Source: Bacteroidota bacterium
Lineage (GTDB): Bacteria > Bacteroidota > Bacteroidia > Flavobacteriales_F > PHOS-HE28
Assembly (NCBI GenBank): GCA_023418095.1
Contig: JAEZDL010000252.1
Location: 1-6,225 of the forward strand
Direction of reading: 5' to 3'
Length of the DNA stretch: 6,225 nucleotides
Shown here: piece by piece, positions 1-5,549 of the stretch
Layout of the letters: every line of letters begins with the position of its first letter
Numbering within the stretch: position 1 is the stretch's first letter
Translations under genes and position numbers: made by a program
Notes under the pieces: model-generated
Seen by the model: only the letters and a program-made list of their open reading frames with translations
Database searches by the model: none
Told to the model about the DNA's origin: nothing

Positions 1-28
1 AACTGTCAACTATCAACTGCGAACTGCT
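1..28. repeat. Tandem heptad repeat, four units, at the window edge
   Basis: Four adjacent 7-bp units fit the consensus AACTNNN: the last three bases are GTC, ATC, GCG and GCT in order. The array touches the left edge, so it may continue outside the window. It lies beyond the ahcY terminator in non-coding DNA. The unit resembles the AACYTCC heptads between gmd and fcl, which suggests one family of short intergenic repeats. Function is unknown. Confidence 0.65.
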
Positions 29-186
29 TCTTAGGGTGTGCCGGTTCCTTCGTCACCGTCGGGCTATCCGCAGTAGTCCGCGCTCGCAAAGCCTCGCTGT
101 GGGCTACTTGCTCCTATCCCTCACACACATTCCGTAATGTGATCCGTGATCGAATATCGATCCACCGATCTGGAGATCATGACTAT
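29..186. other. Gene-free stretch, possibly a dispersed intergenic element
   Basis: No convincing gene is seen on either strand. The two plus-strand frames opening near 139 and 146 run antisense into ahcY and look like shadows. The GC-rich part (about 40-125) contains two loosely similar blocks, each starting GGGCTA (from about 60 and about 103) and followed by TATCC- or TCCG-like text. This looks like a degenerate repeated or palindromic element rather than coding DNA. Bases 141-178 hold five GATC sites. Whether the block recurs elsewhere in the genome cannot be judged from a single copy. Confidence 0.35.
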
Positions 187-221
187 CCAAAAAAGAAGCC
201 CGGCCGATCGGCCGGGCTTCT
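187..221 (-). terminator. Intrinsic terminator of ahcY
   Basis: Bases 194-221 form a perfect 28-bp palindrome: a stem of 12 GC-rich pairs around a GATC loop. On the minus strand it is followed directly by six T residues (complement of 189-194). It begins about 31 nt after the ahcY stop codon. The plus-strand side has no T-run, so it should act only for minus-strand transcription. This is a textbook Rho-independent terminator closing the SRAP-ahcY unit. Confidence 0.93.
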
Positions 222-252
222 GCAAGTCATGTGGCTATTCACCAGTCACCAA

Positions 253-1578
253 TCAATACCGATACTCATCGCTCTTGAACGGACCTTCCTTCGGTACGCC
301 GATATACTTCGCCTGTTCCTCGGTGAGTTCTTCGAGCTCCACACCGATCTTGGCCAGGTGCAGGCTCGCGACCATCTCATCGAGATGTTTCGGCAACGTG
401 TAAACCTTGTTCTCGTACTTATCGTGGTTCTTCCAAAGTTCGATCTGCGCGAGCGTCTGGTTCGTAAAGCTGTTGCTCATCACAAAGCTCGGGTGGCCGG
501 TGGCGCAACCAAGGTTCACCAATCGGCCTTCAGCGAGTATGATCACGTCCTTTCCATCGATCGTGTACTTATCCACCTGTGGTTTGATCTCGATCTTGGT
601 CTTACCGTAGGCCTTGTTCAGCCACGCCATATCGATCTCGTTATCGAAGTGGCCGATGTTGCAAACGATCGCCTTGTCCTTCAGTGAACGGAAGACCTTT
701 TCGGTAACGATGTTGAAGTTACCGGTTGCTGTGATGATGATGTCCGCCCGTCCAGCAACACTCGAGAGTTTCTTCACTTCATAACCGTCCATCGCGGCCT
801 GCAGTGCGCAGATCGGATCGATCTCGGTGACCACCACGCGCGCTCCAGCGCCGCGGAGGGAAGCAGCGGTGCCTTTGCCCACATCGCCGTAACCGCACAC
901 AACGGCCACTTTCCCGGCCATCATGATATCGGTGGCGCGGCGGATCGCATCAACGGCGCTTTCCTTGCAACCGTACTTGTTGTCGAACTTGCTCTTGGTA
1001 ACGCTGTCGTTCACGTTGATCGCCGGCATTACCAGTGTGCCGTTCTTCTCGCGATCCTTCAAACGAAGCACGCCCGTGGTGGTCTCTTCGCTCAACCCTT
1101 TGATCCCGTTCACCAATTCAGGGTACTTGTCGAATACCATGTTGGTGAGGTCTCCGCCATCGTCAAGGATCATGTTCAGCGGCTTTCCGCCTTCGAACGC
1201 GAAAAGCGTCTGCTCGATGCACCAATCGAACTCCTCGTTATTCATGCCTTTCCATGCGTAAACGGGAATGCCGGCCTTTGCGATCGCAGCGGCGGCATGA
1301 TCTTGCGTACTGAAGATGTTGCAGCTGCTCCAAGTGACCTCGGCGCCGAGTTCCTTCAAGGTCTCGATCAGTACCGCGGTCTGGATCGTCATGTGCAGGC
1401 ATCCTGCTATCCGCGCGCCTTTCAACGGCTTATCCTTTCCGTAGCGCTCGCGCAATGCCATCAAACCGGGCATTTCCGCTTCGGCAAGTTCGATCTCTTT
1501 GCGGCCCCAATCGGCAAGGCTCATGTCCTTCACCTTGTACTTGAGCTGCTCGCTGGTCTGTTGCATCGTATTATTCAT
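253..1578 (-). CDS. ahcY: S-adenosylhomocysteine hydrolase (adenosylhomocysteinase)
   Basis: This cytosolic NAD-dependent enzyme splits S-adenosylhomocysteine into adenosine and homocysteine, relieving product inhibition of methyltransferases. From the ATG at 1578 it has 441 residues, close to the short (eukaryote-like, ~432) form and without the ~40-residue insert of many bacterial enzymes. Visible landmarks are substrate-site CLHMT (60-64), signature SCNIFSTQDHAAAA (85-98), LDDGGDLT, SEETTTGV, NDSVTKSKFDN with the substrate Lys and Asp, the NAD-binding loop GYGDVGKG (229-236), GHPSFVMSNSFTNQ with the active-site His, and a C-terminal DEYRY tail. In the family the tail reaches the NAD of a neighbouring subunit. 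The ATG at 1578 is preferred because it overlaps the SRAP stop as ATGA; an ATG at 1566 (437 residues) is the alternative. A GTG at 1605 would cover the promoter and is unlikely. The identification is very secure. Confidence 0.98.
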   Translation of the reverse strand: MNNTMQQTSEQLKYKVKDMSLADWGRKEIELAEAEMPGLMALRERYGKDKPLKGARIAGCLHMTIQTAVLIETLKELGAEVTWSSCNIFSTQDHAAAAIAKAGIPVYAWKGMNNEEFDWCIEQTLFAFEGGKPLNMILDDGGDLTNMVFDKYPELVNGIKGLSEETTTGVLRLKDREKNGTLVMPAINVNDSVTKSKFDNKYGCKESAVDAIRRATDIMMAGKVAVVCGYGDVGKGTAASLRGAGARVVVTEIDPICALQAAMDGYEVKKLSSVAGRADIIITATGNFNIVTEKVFRSLKDKAIVCNIGHFDNEIDMAWLNKAYGKTKIEIKPQVDKYTIDGKDVIILAEGRLVNLGCATGHPSFVMSNSFTNQTLAQIELWKNHDKYENKVYTLPKHLDEMVASLHLAKIGVELEELTEEQAKYIGVPKEGPFKSDEYRY

Positions 1579-2261
1579 AGGTGTGCAAAGGTAAGCCTGG
1601 CCCACACATCCGCCACATTCGTATCCACGCCGCGCGTGGTGATCAACTTTCCCACCGGGTGATCATCGAGGTAGGTTTCGGTCGCAGGCCTGCACAGGTC
1701 CAGCACTTCCTCTTTCATCAGGTCCAGATCCAGCCATCTCCTCTCCGATCCTTCCGGAACGATCACCGGCATGCGCAACTTGGTGTTGTGGATCTGCGCC
1801 ATCCGTTCGTTGGCCGCGGTGGTGAGTATCGCATAGGTGCCATTCTCGTAAAGCCCGCCAAGATGAAAGATCCCGCCTCCACGCTTGAAGATGAAATGCG
1901 GGATCTTCTGCTTTCCCTGATGCATCCATTCAAAGAAACCCGTTACCGGGATGAGGCAACGATGGCCTTTTTGTGCCGCCTTCGCGAATGTCCGCTTATC
2001 GTACATCTCTTCGCTCTTCGCGTTGTAGGTGCTGTACCGCTTCAGGAATGATGCTGCATCGCCCATCTGTTCCGGCACGAATCCGCACCGCATCAGCTGC
2101 ACGATCTCTGGATCTTCAGCTGTGATCACCGGCCATGGATGCCGGTCGAAAGCGCTTGCATGATGGAACGTGGCGTTCGCGCGGACATCATCAAGGATCC
2201 GCTTGTTCCAGTAGGCATCTCCGCGCGTTAATTCAAGCACCAGCTGCGTTTGATAGCACAT
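1575..2261 (-). CDS. SRAP-domain abasic-site protein (HMCES/YedK family)
   Basis: SRAP proteins bind abasic sites in single-stranded DNA and form a stable thiazolidine crosslink through Cys2, shielding the lesion. The 228-residue length fits the family. Visible features are Met1-Cys2 (which fixes the start, as Cys2 must become N-terminal), YNAKSEE with the conserved Asn80, PVTGFFEW with the catalytic Glu111, the ILTTAAN strand (145-151), and IHNTKLRMPVIV with His158 before the RMP motif. His158 is separated from RMP by a few more residues than in the HDRMP form of E. coli YedK. The usual WGLIP core motif reads CGFVP here (Cys59). The stop codon overlaps the ahcY start by ATGA, suggesting translational coupling. 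The upstream gene, fcl, ends in a terminator, so this gene probably starts a new transcript. The family call is secure; the effect of the variant core is unknown. Confidence 0.93.
   Translation of the reverse strand: MCYQTQLVLELTRGDAYWNKRILDDVRANATFHHASAFDRHPWPVITAEDPEIVQLMRCGFVPEQMGDAASFLKRYSTYNAKSEEMYDKRTFAKAAQKGHRCLIPVTGFFEWMHQGKQKIPHFIFKRGGGIFHLGGLYENGTYAILTTAANERMAQIHNTKLRMPVIVPEGSERRWLDLDLMKEEVLDLCRPATETYLDDHPVGKLITTRGVDTNVADVWARLTFAHL
1586..1593 (-). promoter_or_regulatory. Bacteroidota-type -7 element upstream of ahcY
   Basis: On the minus strand the sequence reads TACCTTTGCA, an exact match to the Bacteroidota -7 consensus TAnnTTTG. It ends 7 nt before the ahcY ATG at 1578. At the expected -33 distance there is only a weak TGTGG-like match. 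Transcription would start at or next to the ATG, giving an essentially leaderless mRNA. The element lies inside the last codons of the SRAP gene, so ahcY could be transcribed both from here and by read-through. Confidence 0.6.
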
Positions 2262-2265
2262 GATG

Positions 2266-2294
2266 TGAAGTTAGCAGGATCGGGCGCAGGCAAA
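2266..2294 (-). promoter_or_regulatory. Putative SRAP promoter (-33 TTTG, -7 TAACTTCA)
   Basis: On the minus strand, TTTG (complement of 2291-2294) is followed after 17 nt by TAACTTCA (2266-2273), a partial match to TAnnTTTG. The -7 box ends 4 nt before the SRAP ATG. The TTTG lies in the T-rich tail of the fcl terminator. The match is imperfect and the spacing slightly short. Confidence 0.35.
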
Positions 2295-2320
2295 ACAAAA
2301 GCCGGAGCAAATGCTGCGGC
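2291..2320 (-). terminator. Intrinsic terminator of the cysQ-gmd-fcl unit
   Basis: Read on the minus strand, bases 2320-2301 form a hairpin: GCCG pairs with CGGC, then a C-C mismatch, then AGCA with TGCT around a two-base TT loop (in practice AGC/GCT with a four-base loop). The T-rich tail TTTTGTTTTG (complement of 2291-2300) follows directly. The hairpin begins about 23 nt after the fcl stop codon. It separates the fucose genes from the SRAP-ahcY unit. Confidence 0.75.
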
Positions 2321-2343
2321 CCTTATCGCATACGGATCGTTGA

Positions 2344-3282
2344 TCAGGCGGTTGCCAGCTCGCTTTTGGCGAATTCAGCATACACGCTGGTGATCCCTTC
2401 GCGCAGACCGATCCGGTGTTTCCACCCCATGTTGTGCAGGCGGGAAACATCCATCAACTTGCGTGGTGTGCCATCGGGCTTTTCCGTGTTCCAACTCAAC
2501 TCGCCTTGGAAGCCCACGATCTCCTTGATCATCTCGGCCAGTTCCTTGATCGATAGATCCTCGCCGGTGCCGATGTTCACGAACAGTTCCTCGTTGTAGT
2601 TCTGCAGCAGGAAGAAGCACGCATCCGCGAGATCGTCCACATGCAGGAATTCACGTTTCGGCGATCCGGTGCCCCACACTTCCACATGATCGGCGCCAGT
2701 GACCTTCGCCGCATGGAACTTGCGGATCAGTGCGGGCAGCACGTGACTGTTGTTCAGATCGTAATTGTCGTTGGGTCCGTAAAGGTTCGTAGGCATCGCG
2801 CTGATGTAGTTGCGCCCGTACTGCCTGCGATAGCTCTCGGCCATCTTGATCCCCGCGATCTTGGCGATCGCGTAAGGTTCATTGGTCTGCTCGAGCAATC
2901 CGGTGAGCAGGCTTTCCTCCTTCAGCGGCTGTGGCGCAAGCTTCGGATAGATACATGATGAGCCGAGGAACAACAGTTTCTGCACATCGTTCTCGTGCGC
3001 ACTGTGGATCACGTTGTTCTGGATCATGAGGTTCTCGTACAGGAACTGCGCGCGGTACACATTGTTCGCATGGATCCCACCGACCTTCGCTGCTGCGAGA
3101 ACGACCACATCGGGCTTCTCGCTTTTGAAGAAGTCGCGCACCGCCTGTTGCTCCTTCAGATCGAGCTCTTTGCTCTGGCGCGTGACAATGTTATTGAAGC
3201 CCTCGTTCTGGAGCTTCCGCACGATCGCACTGCCCACCATGCCGCGGTGGCCTGCCACATAGATCTTGTCGTTCTTGTTCAT
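2344..3282 (-). CDS. fcl: GDP-L-fucose synthase (GDP-4-keto-6-deoxymannose 3,5-epimerase-4-reductase)
   Basis: This NADPH-dependent short-chain dehydrogenase turns the product of GMD, GDP-4-keto-6-deoxy-D-mannose, into GDP-L-fucose by double epimerisation and reduction. From the ATG at 3282 it has 312 residues, normal for the family. It shows the nucleotide-binding GHRGMVG loop (11-17), GSSCIYP (107-113) with the catalytic Ser and Cys110, the Y137-x3-K141 pair in EPYAIAKIAG, PTNLYGPNDNYD, His180 in NSHVLPALIR, and WGTGSPKREFLHVDDLA. Cys110 and His180 match the epimerisation acid/base pair known in E. coli Fcl (Cys109/His179). An ATG two codons upstream (3288) is equally possible. An in-frame TTG at 3345 would add 21 residues read from the heptad repeats and is rejected as a start. 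It follows gmd after 98 bp, so co-transcription is likely. Confidence 0.97.
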   Translation of the reverse strand: MNKNDKIYVAGHRGMVGSAIVRKLQNEGFNNIVTRQSKELDLKEQQAVRDFFKSEKPDVVVLAAAKVGGIHANNVYRAQFLYENLMIQNNVIHSAHENDVQKLLFLGSSCIYPKLAPQPLKEESLLTGLLEQTNEPYAIAKIAGIKMAESYRRQYGRNYISAMPTNLYGPNDNYDLNNSHVLPALIRKFHAAKVTGADHVEVWGTGSPKREFLHVDDLADACFFLLQNYNEELFVNIGTGEDLSIKELAEMIKEIVGFQGELSWNTEKPDGTPRKLMDVSRLHNMGWKHRIGLREGITSVYAEFAKSELATA

Positions 3283-3293
3283 TGTCATATATC

Positions 3294-3335
3294 GTTGGAG
3301 GCTGGAGGTTGGAAGTTGGAGGCTGGAGGTTGGAG
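3294..3335. repeat. Six tandem heptads forming a 21-bp duplication (gmd-fcl gap)
   Basis: Six consecutive 7-bp units fit GYTGGAR on the plus strand (AACYTCC-type heptads when read on the minus strand in shifted phase). Units 1-3 (3294-3314) and units 4-6 (3315-3335) form a 21-bp direct repeat differing at one base. The array ends about 11 bp before the fcl start codon on the transcribed strand, so it lies in the leader of fcl within the operon mRNA. Confidence 0.85.
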
Positions 3336-3373
3336 CAACTTCCAACTACCTCGACCACCAACCTCCAATTACC
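3308..3373. repeat. Inverted repeat made of opposed heptads (gmd-fcl gap)
   Basis: GTTGGAAGTTG (3308-3318) has a perfect reverse complement at 3336-3346, an 11-bp stem with a 17-nt loop. A second pair, GGAGGTTGG at 3304-3312 and again at 3325-3333, matches CCAACCTCC at 3358-3366. From about 3337 the plus strand carries heptads in the opposite orientation (AACTTCC, AACTACC, then AACCTCC and AATTACC after a 9-bp interruption). The mRNA between gmd and fcl could therefore fold into alternative hairpins. No T-run follows, so it is not an obvious terminator. Confidence 0.75.
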
Positions 3374-3380
3374 TTAACCT

Positions 3381-4589
3381 TTACTCCGCTTCGTGCAAAA
3401 TTCTGTGCCCGCCTTTCTTCAAATACACATCACGCTCGAACAGCTTCACATCCTCGGCGACCATCTCCTTTACCAGATCCTTCAATTCATAGGTGTGCTT
3501 CCAGCCAAGTACTTTCCTTGCCTTGGTGGGATCGCCCTCCAGATGATCCACTTCAGCGGGGCGGAAGTAACGCGGATCGATCGCCACGAGCGTCTTTCCG
3601 GTCTTTTTATCGACACCCTTTTCCTTCACTCCCTTCCCCTTCCATTCCAGCTTGATGCCTACTTCACCAAAAGCCAGATCGATGAAATGGCGGACCGTGT
3701 ACGTCTTGCCTGTGGCCAGTACGAAATCCTCGGGCTTCTTCGCCTGAAGGATCCGCCACATTCCTTCCACGTAATCCTTCGCATGGCCCCAATCGCGCTT
3801 CGCATCGAGATTCCCAAGGAACAACGTATCCTGAAGGCCGAGCTTGATCTTGGCCACGGCCCGTGTGATCTTCCGTGTCACGAACGTTTCACCGCGTAAC
3901 GGACTTTCGTGGTTGAAGAGAATTCCGTTGCAAGCGAACATTCCGTAGCTCTCGCGGTAGTTCTTGGTGATCCAGAAAGCATAGAGTTTCGCCACGCCGT
4001 AAGGGCTGCGCGGGTGGAACGGCGTTTCCTCGTTCTGTGCGTGTGCGCGCACGCCGCCATACAATTCGCTCGTGCTGGCCTGGTAGAATTTCGTCTTCTT
4101 CTCCAGCCCAAGGATCCGGATCGCTTCGAGGAAACGAAGCGTTCCGATCGCATCAGCGTTCGCCGTGTACTCGGGAAGTTCGAAGCTTACCGCCACGTGT
4201 GATTGCGCGGCGAGGTTGTAGATCTCATCCGGCTGGATCTGTTGCACCAAGCGAAGACAGGTAACGCTGTCCGTCATATCCCCATAATGCAGGTGGAAGG
4301 GCCGCCCCTTCTCATGCATGTCATGATACAGGTGATCGATGCGATCGGTGTTGAACAACGAGCTGCGGCGTTTGATACCGTGCACTTCGTAACCCTTGTT
4401 GAGCAGCAATTCGCTCAGGTACGCGCCATCCTGGCCTGTGACACCGGTGATCAACGCCACCTTGCGCGATTTCGCATGGCCGTTCATCGAAACCTCGGGC
4501 TGTGCCTTCGCCGCTTTCGCAGCGGGCTTGGCCGCCTTACTGGTCACAGCTTTCCTGTTGCTGGTGCTTTTGGTCTTCTTGCTACTCAT
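3381..4589 (-). CDS. gmd: GDP-mannose 4,6-dehydratase with a basic N-terminal extension
   Basis: GMD is an NADP(H)-dependent extended short-chain dehydrogenase converting GDP-D-mannose to GDP-4-keto-6-deoxy-D-mannose, the substrate of the following fcl. The 402-residue protein has the TGVTGQDG nucleotide loop (48-55), GIKRRSS (71-77), STSELYGG (172-179) with the catalytic Thr-Ser-Glu region, Y197-x3-K201 in RSPYGVAK, LFNHESPLRGETFVTRK, and NLDAKRDWGHAKDYVEGMW. The enzyme core starts near residue 42. Before it lies a tail rich in Lys, Ala, Ser and Thr (KAAKPAAKAAKAQ type), which most GMDs of ~345-375 residues lack. The ATG at 4589 lies 6 nt after the cysQ stop, supporting this start and an operon; Met35 would give a conventional protein of 368 residues. 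The stretch after STSELYG (GVRAHAQNEET) is less typical than the usual VQEIPQxETT. The function is secure; the role of the tail is unknown. Confidence 0.97.
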   Translation of the reverse strand: MSSKKTKSTSNRKAVTSKAAKPAAKAAKAQPEVSMNGHAKSRKVALITGVTGQDGAYLSELLLNKGYEVHGIKRRSSLFNTDRIDHLYHDMHEKGRPFHLHYGDMTDSVTCLRLVQQIQPDEIYNLAAQSHVAVSFELPEYTANADAIGTLRFLEAIRILGLEKKTKFYQASTSELYGGVRAHAQNEETPFHPRSPYGVAKLYAFWITKNYRESYGMFACNGILFNHESPLRGETFVTRKITRAVAKIKLGLQDTLFLGNLDAKRDWGHAKDYVEGMWRILQAKKPEDFVLATGKTYTVRHFIDLAFGEVGIKLEWKGKGVKEKGVDKKTGKTLVAIDPRYFRPAEVDHLEGDPTKARKVLGWKHTYELKDLVKEMVAEDVKLFERDVYLKKGGHRILHEAE

Positions 4590-4595
4590 ATGTGT

Positions 4596-5435
4596 TCATT
4601 GAACGATGAACCAATTGTTCATCAGGTCTTTTTTGTTGTAACGCATGGGCGCGTTGGTCTTCACATCGGTGATCTGCTTGCCCGCGCCCAGGCAGATGGC
4701 ATGCCCTGCGGCCGTATCCCATTCCATGGTGGGCCCGAAGCGCGGATACACATCGGCGGTGCCTTCGGCCACAAGGCAGATCTTGAGCGCGCTGCCGATG
4801 GATGTGATCTGCACATCCTTGTTCTCTTCGCGTTTCCGCCGGATGAACGCTTCGGTCTCGGCGCTAAGGTGCGATCGGCTGCTCACAATGGTATAGTCGG
4901 ATCGAACGGTGCCTGACATGGGCAATCTGGAGGACATCGCGGCCCGGTCATACGCTGTAAGCTGGCGGAAAGTTGCAGCATTCTCCTGCCGGTAGGAACC
5001 AGCGCCATGCCAGCCGAAATAGAGCAGATCCGTAACGGGAACGTAAAGCACACCGCCGATCGGGATCGAAATTCCATCGGCCTCCGCACCTTCCGGATCG
5101 CGCTGCATAAGGGCGATGTTCACCGTGAACTCGCCATTGCGCTTCACGAATTCCTTGGTCCCGTCCAACGGATCCACGAGCCAGTACATCTCCCAATCGC
5201 GACGTTCCTCGGGCGAACCTTTCGATCCTTCCTCACTCAGGATGGGAAGTGACGTTACGGAAAGTACCTCCTCGATCGCGACATGCGCTTTGCGATCGGC
5301 CTCCGTGAGGGGCGACCGATCGTTCTTCAAATGCACCTCGAACTCGCCAGCGTACACGCGCAAGATCTCACGGCCGGCGGCAAAAGCCGCATCGATCGCG
5401 TGTTCGATCAGTTCTGGAAGATGCCTTTGGGCCAT
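4596..5435 (-). CDS. cysQ: 3'(2'),5'-bisphosphate nucleotidase
   Basis: CysQ is a Mg2+-dependent phosphatase of the inositol monophosphatase/FBPase fold. It hydrolyses 3'-phosphoadenosine 5'-phosphate (PAP), left by PAPS-using sulfotransferases and PAPS reductase, to AMP. Its 279 residues include SPLTEAD (41-47), the metal-binding LSEEG with Glu68/Glu69, the signature WLVDPLDGTKEFVKRNGEFTVNIAL (from 85) with Asp88 and Asp91, and EWDTAAGHAI (238-247) with the third metal-site Asp240. KEF and the WDTAAGHA form are typical of CysQ rather than of inositol monophosphatase (SuhB). The start at 5435 has a TAACTTCG box 7 nt upstream. The stop lies 6 nt before gmd, so the two genes are probably co-transcribed. 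No sulfate-assimilation gene is visible in the window. Confidence 0.94.
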   Translation of the reverse strand: MAQRHLPELIEHAIDAAFAAGREILRVYAGEFEVHLKNDRSPLTEADRKAHVAIEEVLSVTSLPILSEEGSKGSPEERRDWEMYWLVDPLDGTKEFVKRNGEFTVNIALMQRDPEGAEADGISIPIGGVLYVPVTDLLYFGWHGAGSYRQENAATFRQLTAYDRAAMSSRLPMSGTVRSDYTIVSSRSHLSAETEAFIRRKREENKDVQITSIGSALKICLVAEGTADVYPRFGPTMEWDTAAGHAICLGAGKQITDVKTNAPMRYNKKDLMNNWFIVQ

Positions 5436-5442
5436 CGCGCCG

Positions 5443-5450
5443 CGAAGTTA
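5443..5450 (-). promoter_or_regulatory. Putative -7 element upstream of cysQ
   Basis: On the minus strand TAACTTCG fits TAnnTTTG with one mismatch and ends 7 nt before the cysQ ATG, the same spacing as the ahcY element. No clear TTG-type -33 box is seen at the expected distance. If real, it would start the cysQ-gmd-fcl mRNA at or very near the start codon. Confidence 0.4.
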
Positions 5451-5515
5451 ACCCCGCAATTTGCGCGACCGACCGCCAGCAATGAAGATGTGAACGATCG
5501 TGACCTGGCCTGGAT

Positions 5516-5549
5516 GAGTGAAGGGACCGATCCATCGACCCCTCCACTC
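5516..5549 (-). terminator. Hairpin after the zinc-ribbon gene, possible weak terminator
   Basis: On the minus strand GAGTGGAGGG (complement of 5540-5549) pairs with CCCTTCACTC (complement of 5516-5525): ten pairs including one G-U, around a 14-nt loop. It begins about 16 nt after the stop codon at 5566. No T-run follows, so it may be a 3'-end stabiliser or a terminator lacking the U-tract. A 10-bp direct repeat, GGACCGATCC, occurs at 5524-5533 and 5553-5562. Confidence 0.35.

Noticed and set aside
194..221. 28-bp perfect palindrome as an operator or protein-binding site
   Set aside because: Its position just after ahcY and the adjoining six-T run on the transcribed side fit an intrinsic terminator better.
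139..687. Plus-strand open frames overlapping ahcY (139-687, 146-403, 407-610, 923-1261, 1297-1662)
   Set aside because: They lie antisense to a very well conserved ahcY, have no recognisable motifs, and are explained by the codon pattern of the real gene.
1579..1605. Extended N-terminus of ahcY from a GTG at 1605
   Set aside because: It would include the exact -7 promoter box and lie inside the SRAP gene. Family members begin near the ATG at 1578 or 1566.
3283..3345. Extended N-terminus of fcl from a TTG at 3345
   Set aside because: The extra 21 residues are read from the heptad repeats (Thr-Ser-Ser-Leu-Gln patterns). The conserved protein starts at the ATG at 3282 or 3288.
3294..3373. Heptad array as a CRISPR
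   Set aside because: Units are only 7 bp with no spacers and no cas gene nearby; this is a simple tandem and inverted repeat.
4203..4916. Long plus-strand open frame (237 codons) across the gmd-cysQ junction
   Set aside because: It is antisense to the start of gmd and the end of cysQ, both with clear catalytic motifs. Its translation shows no family pattern.
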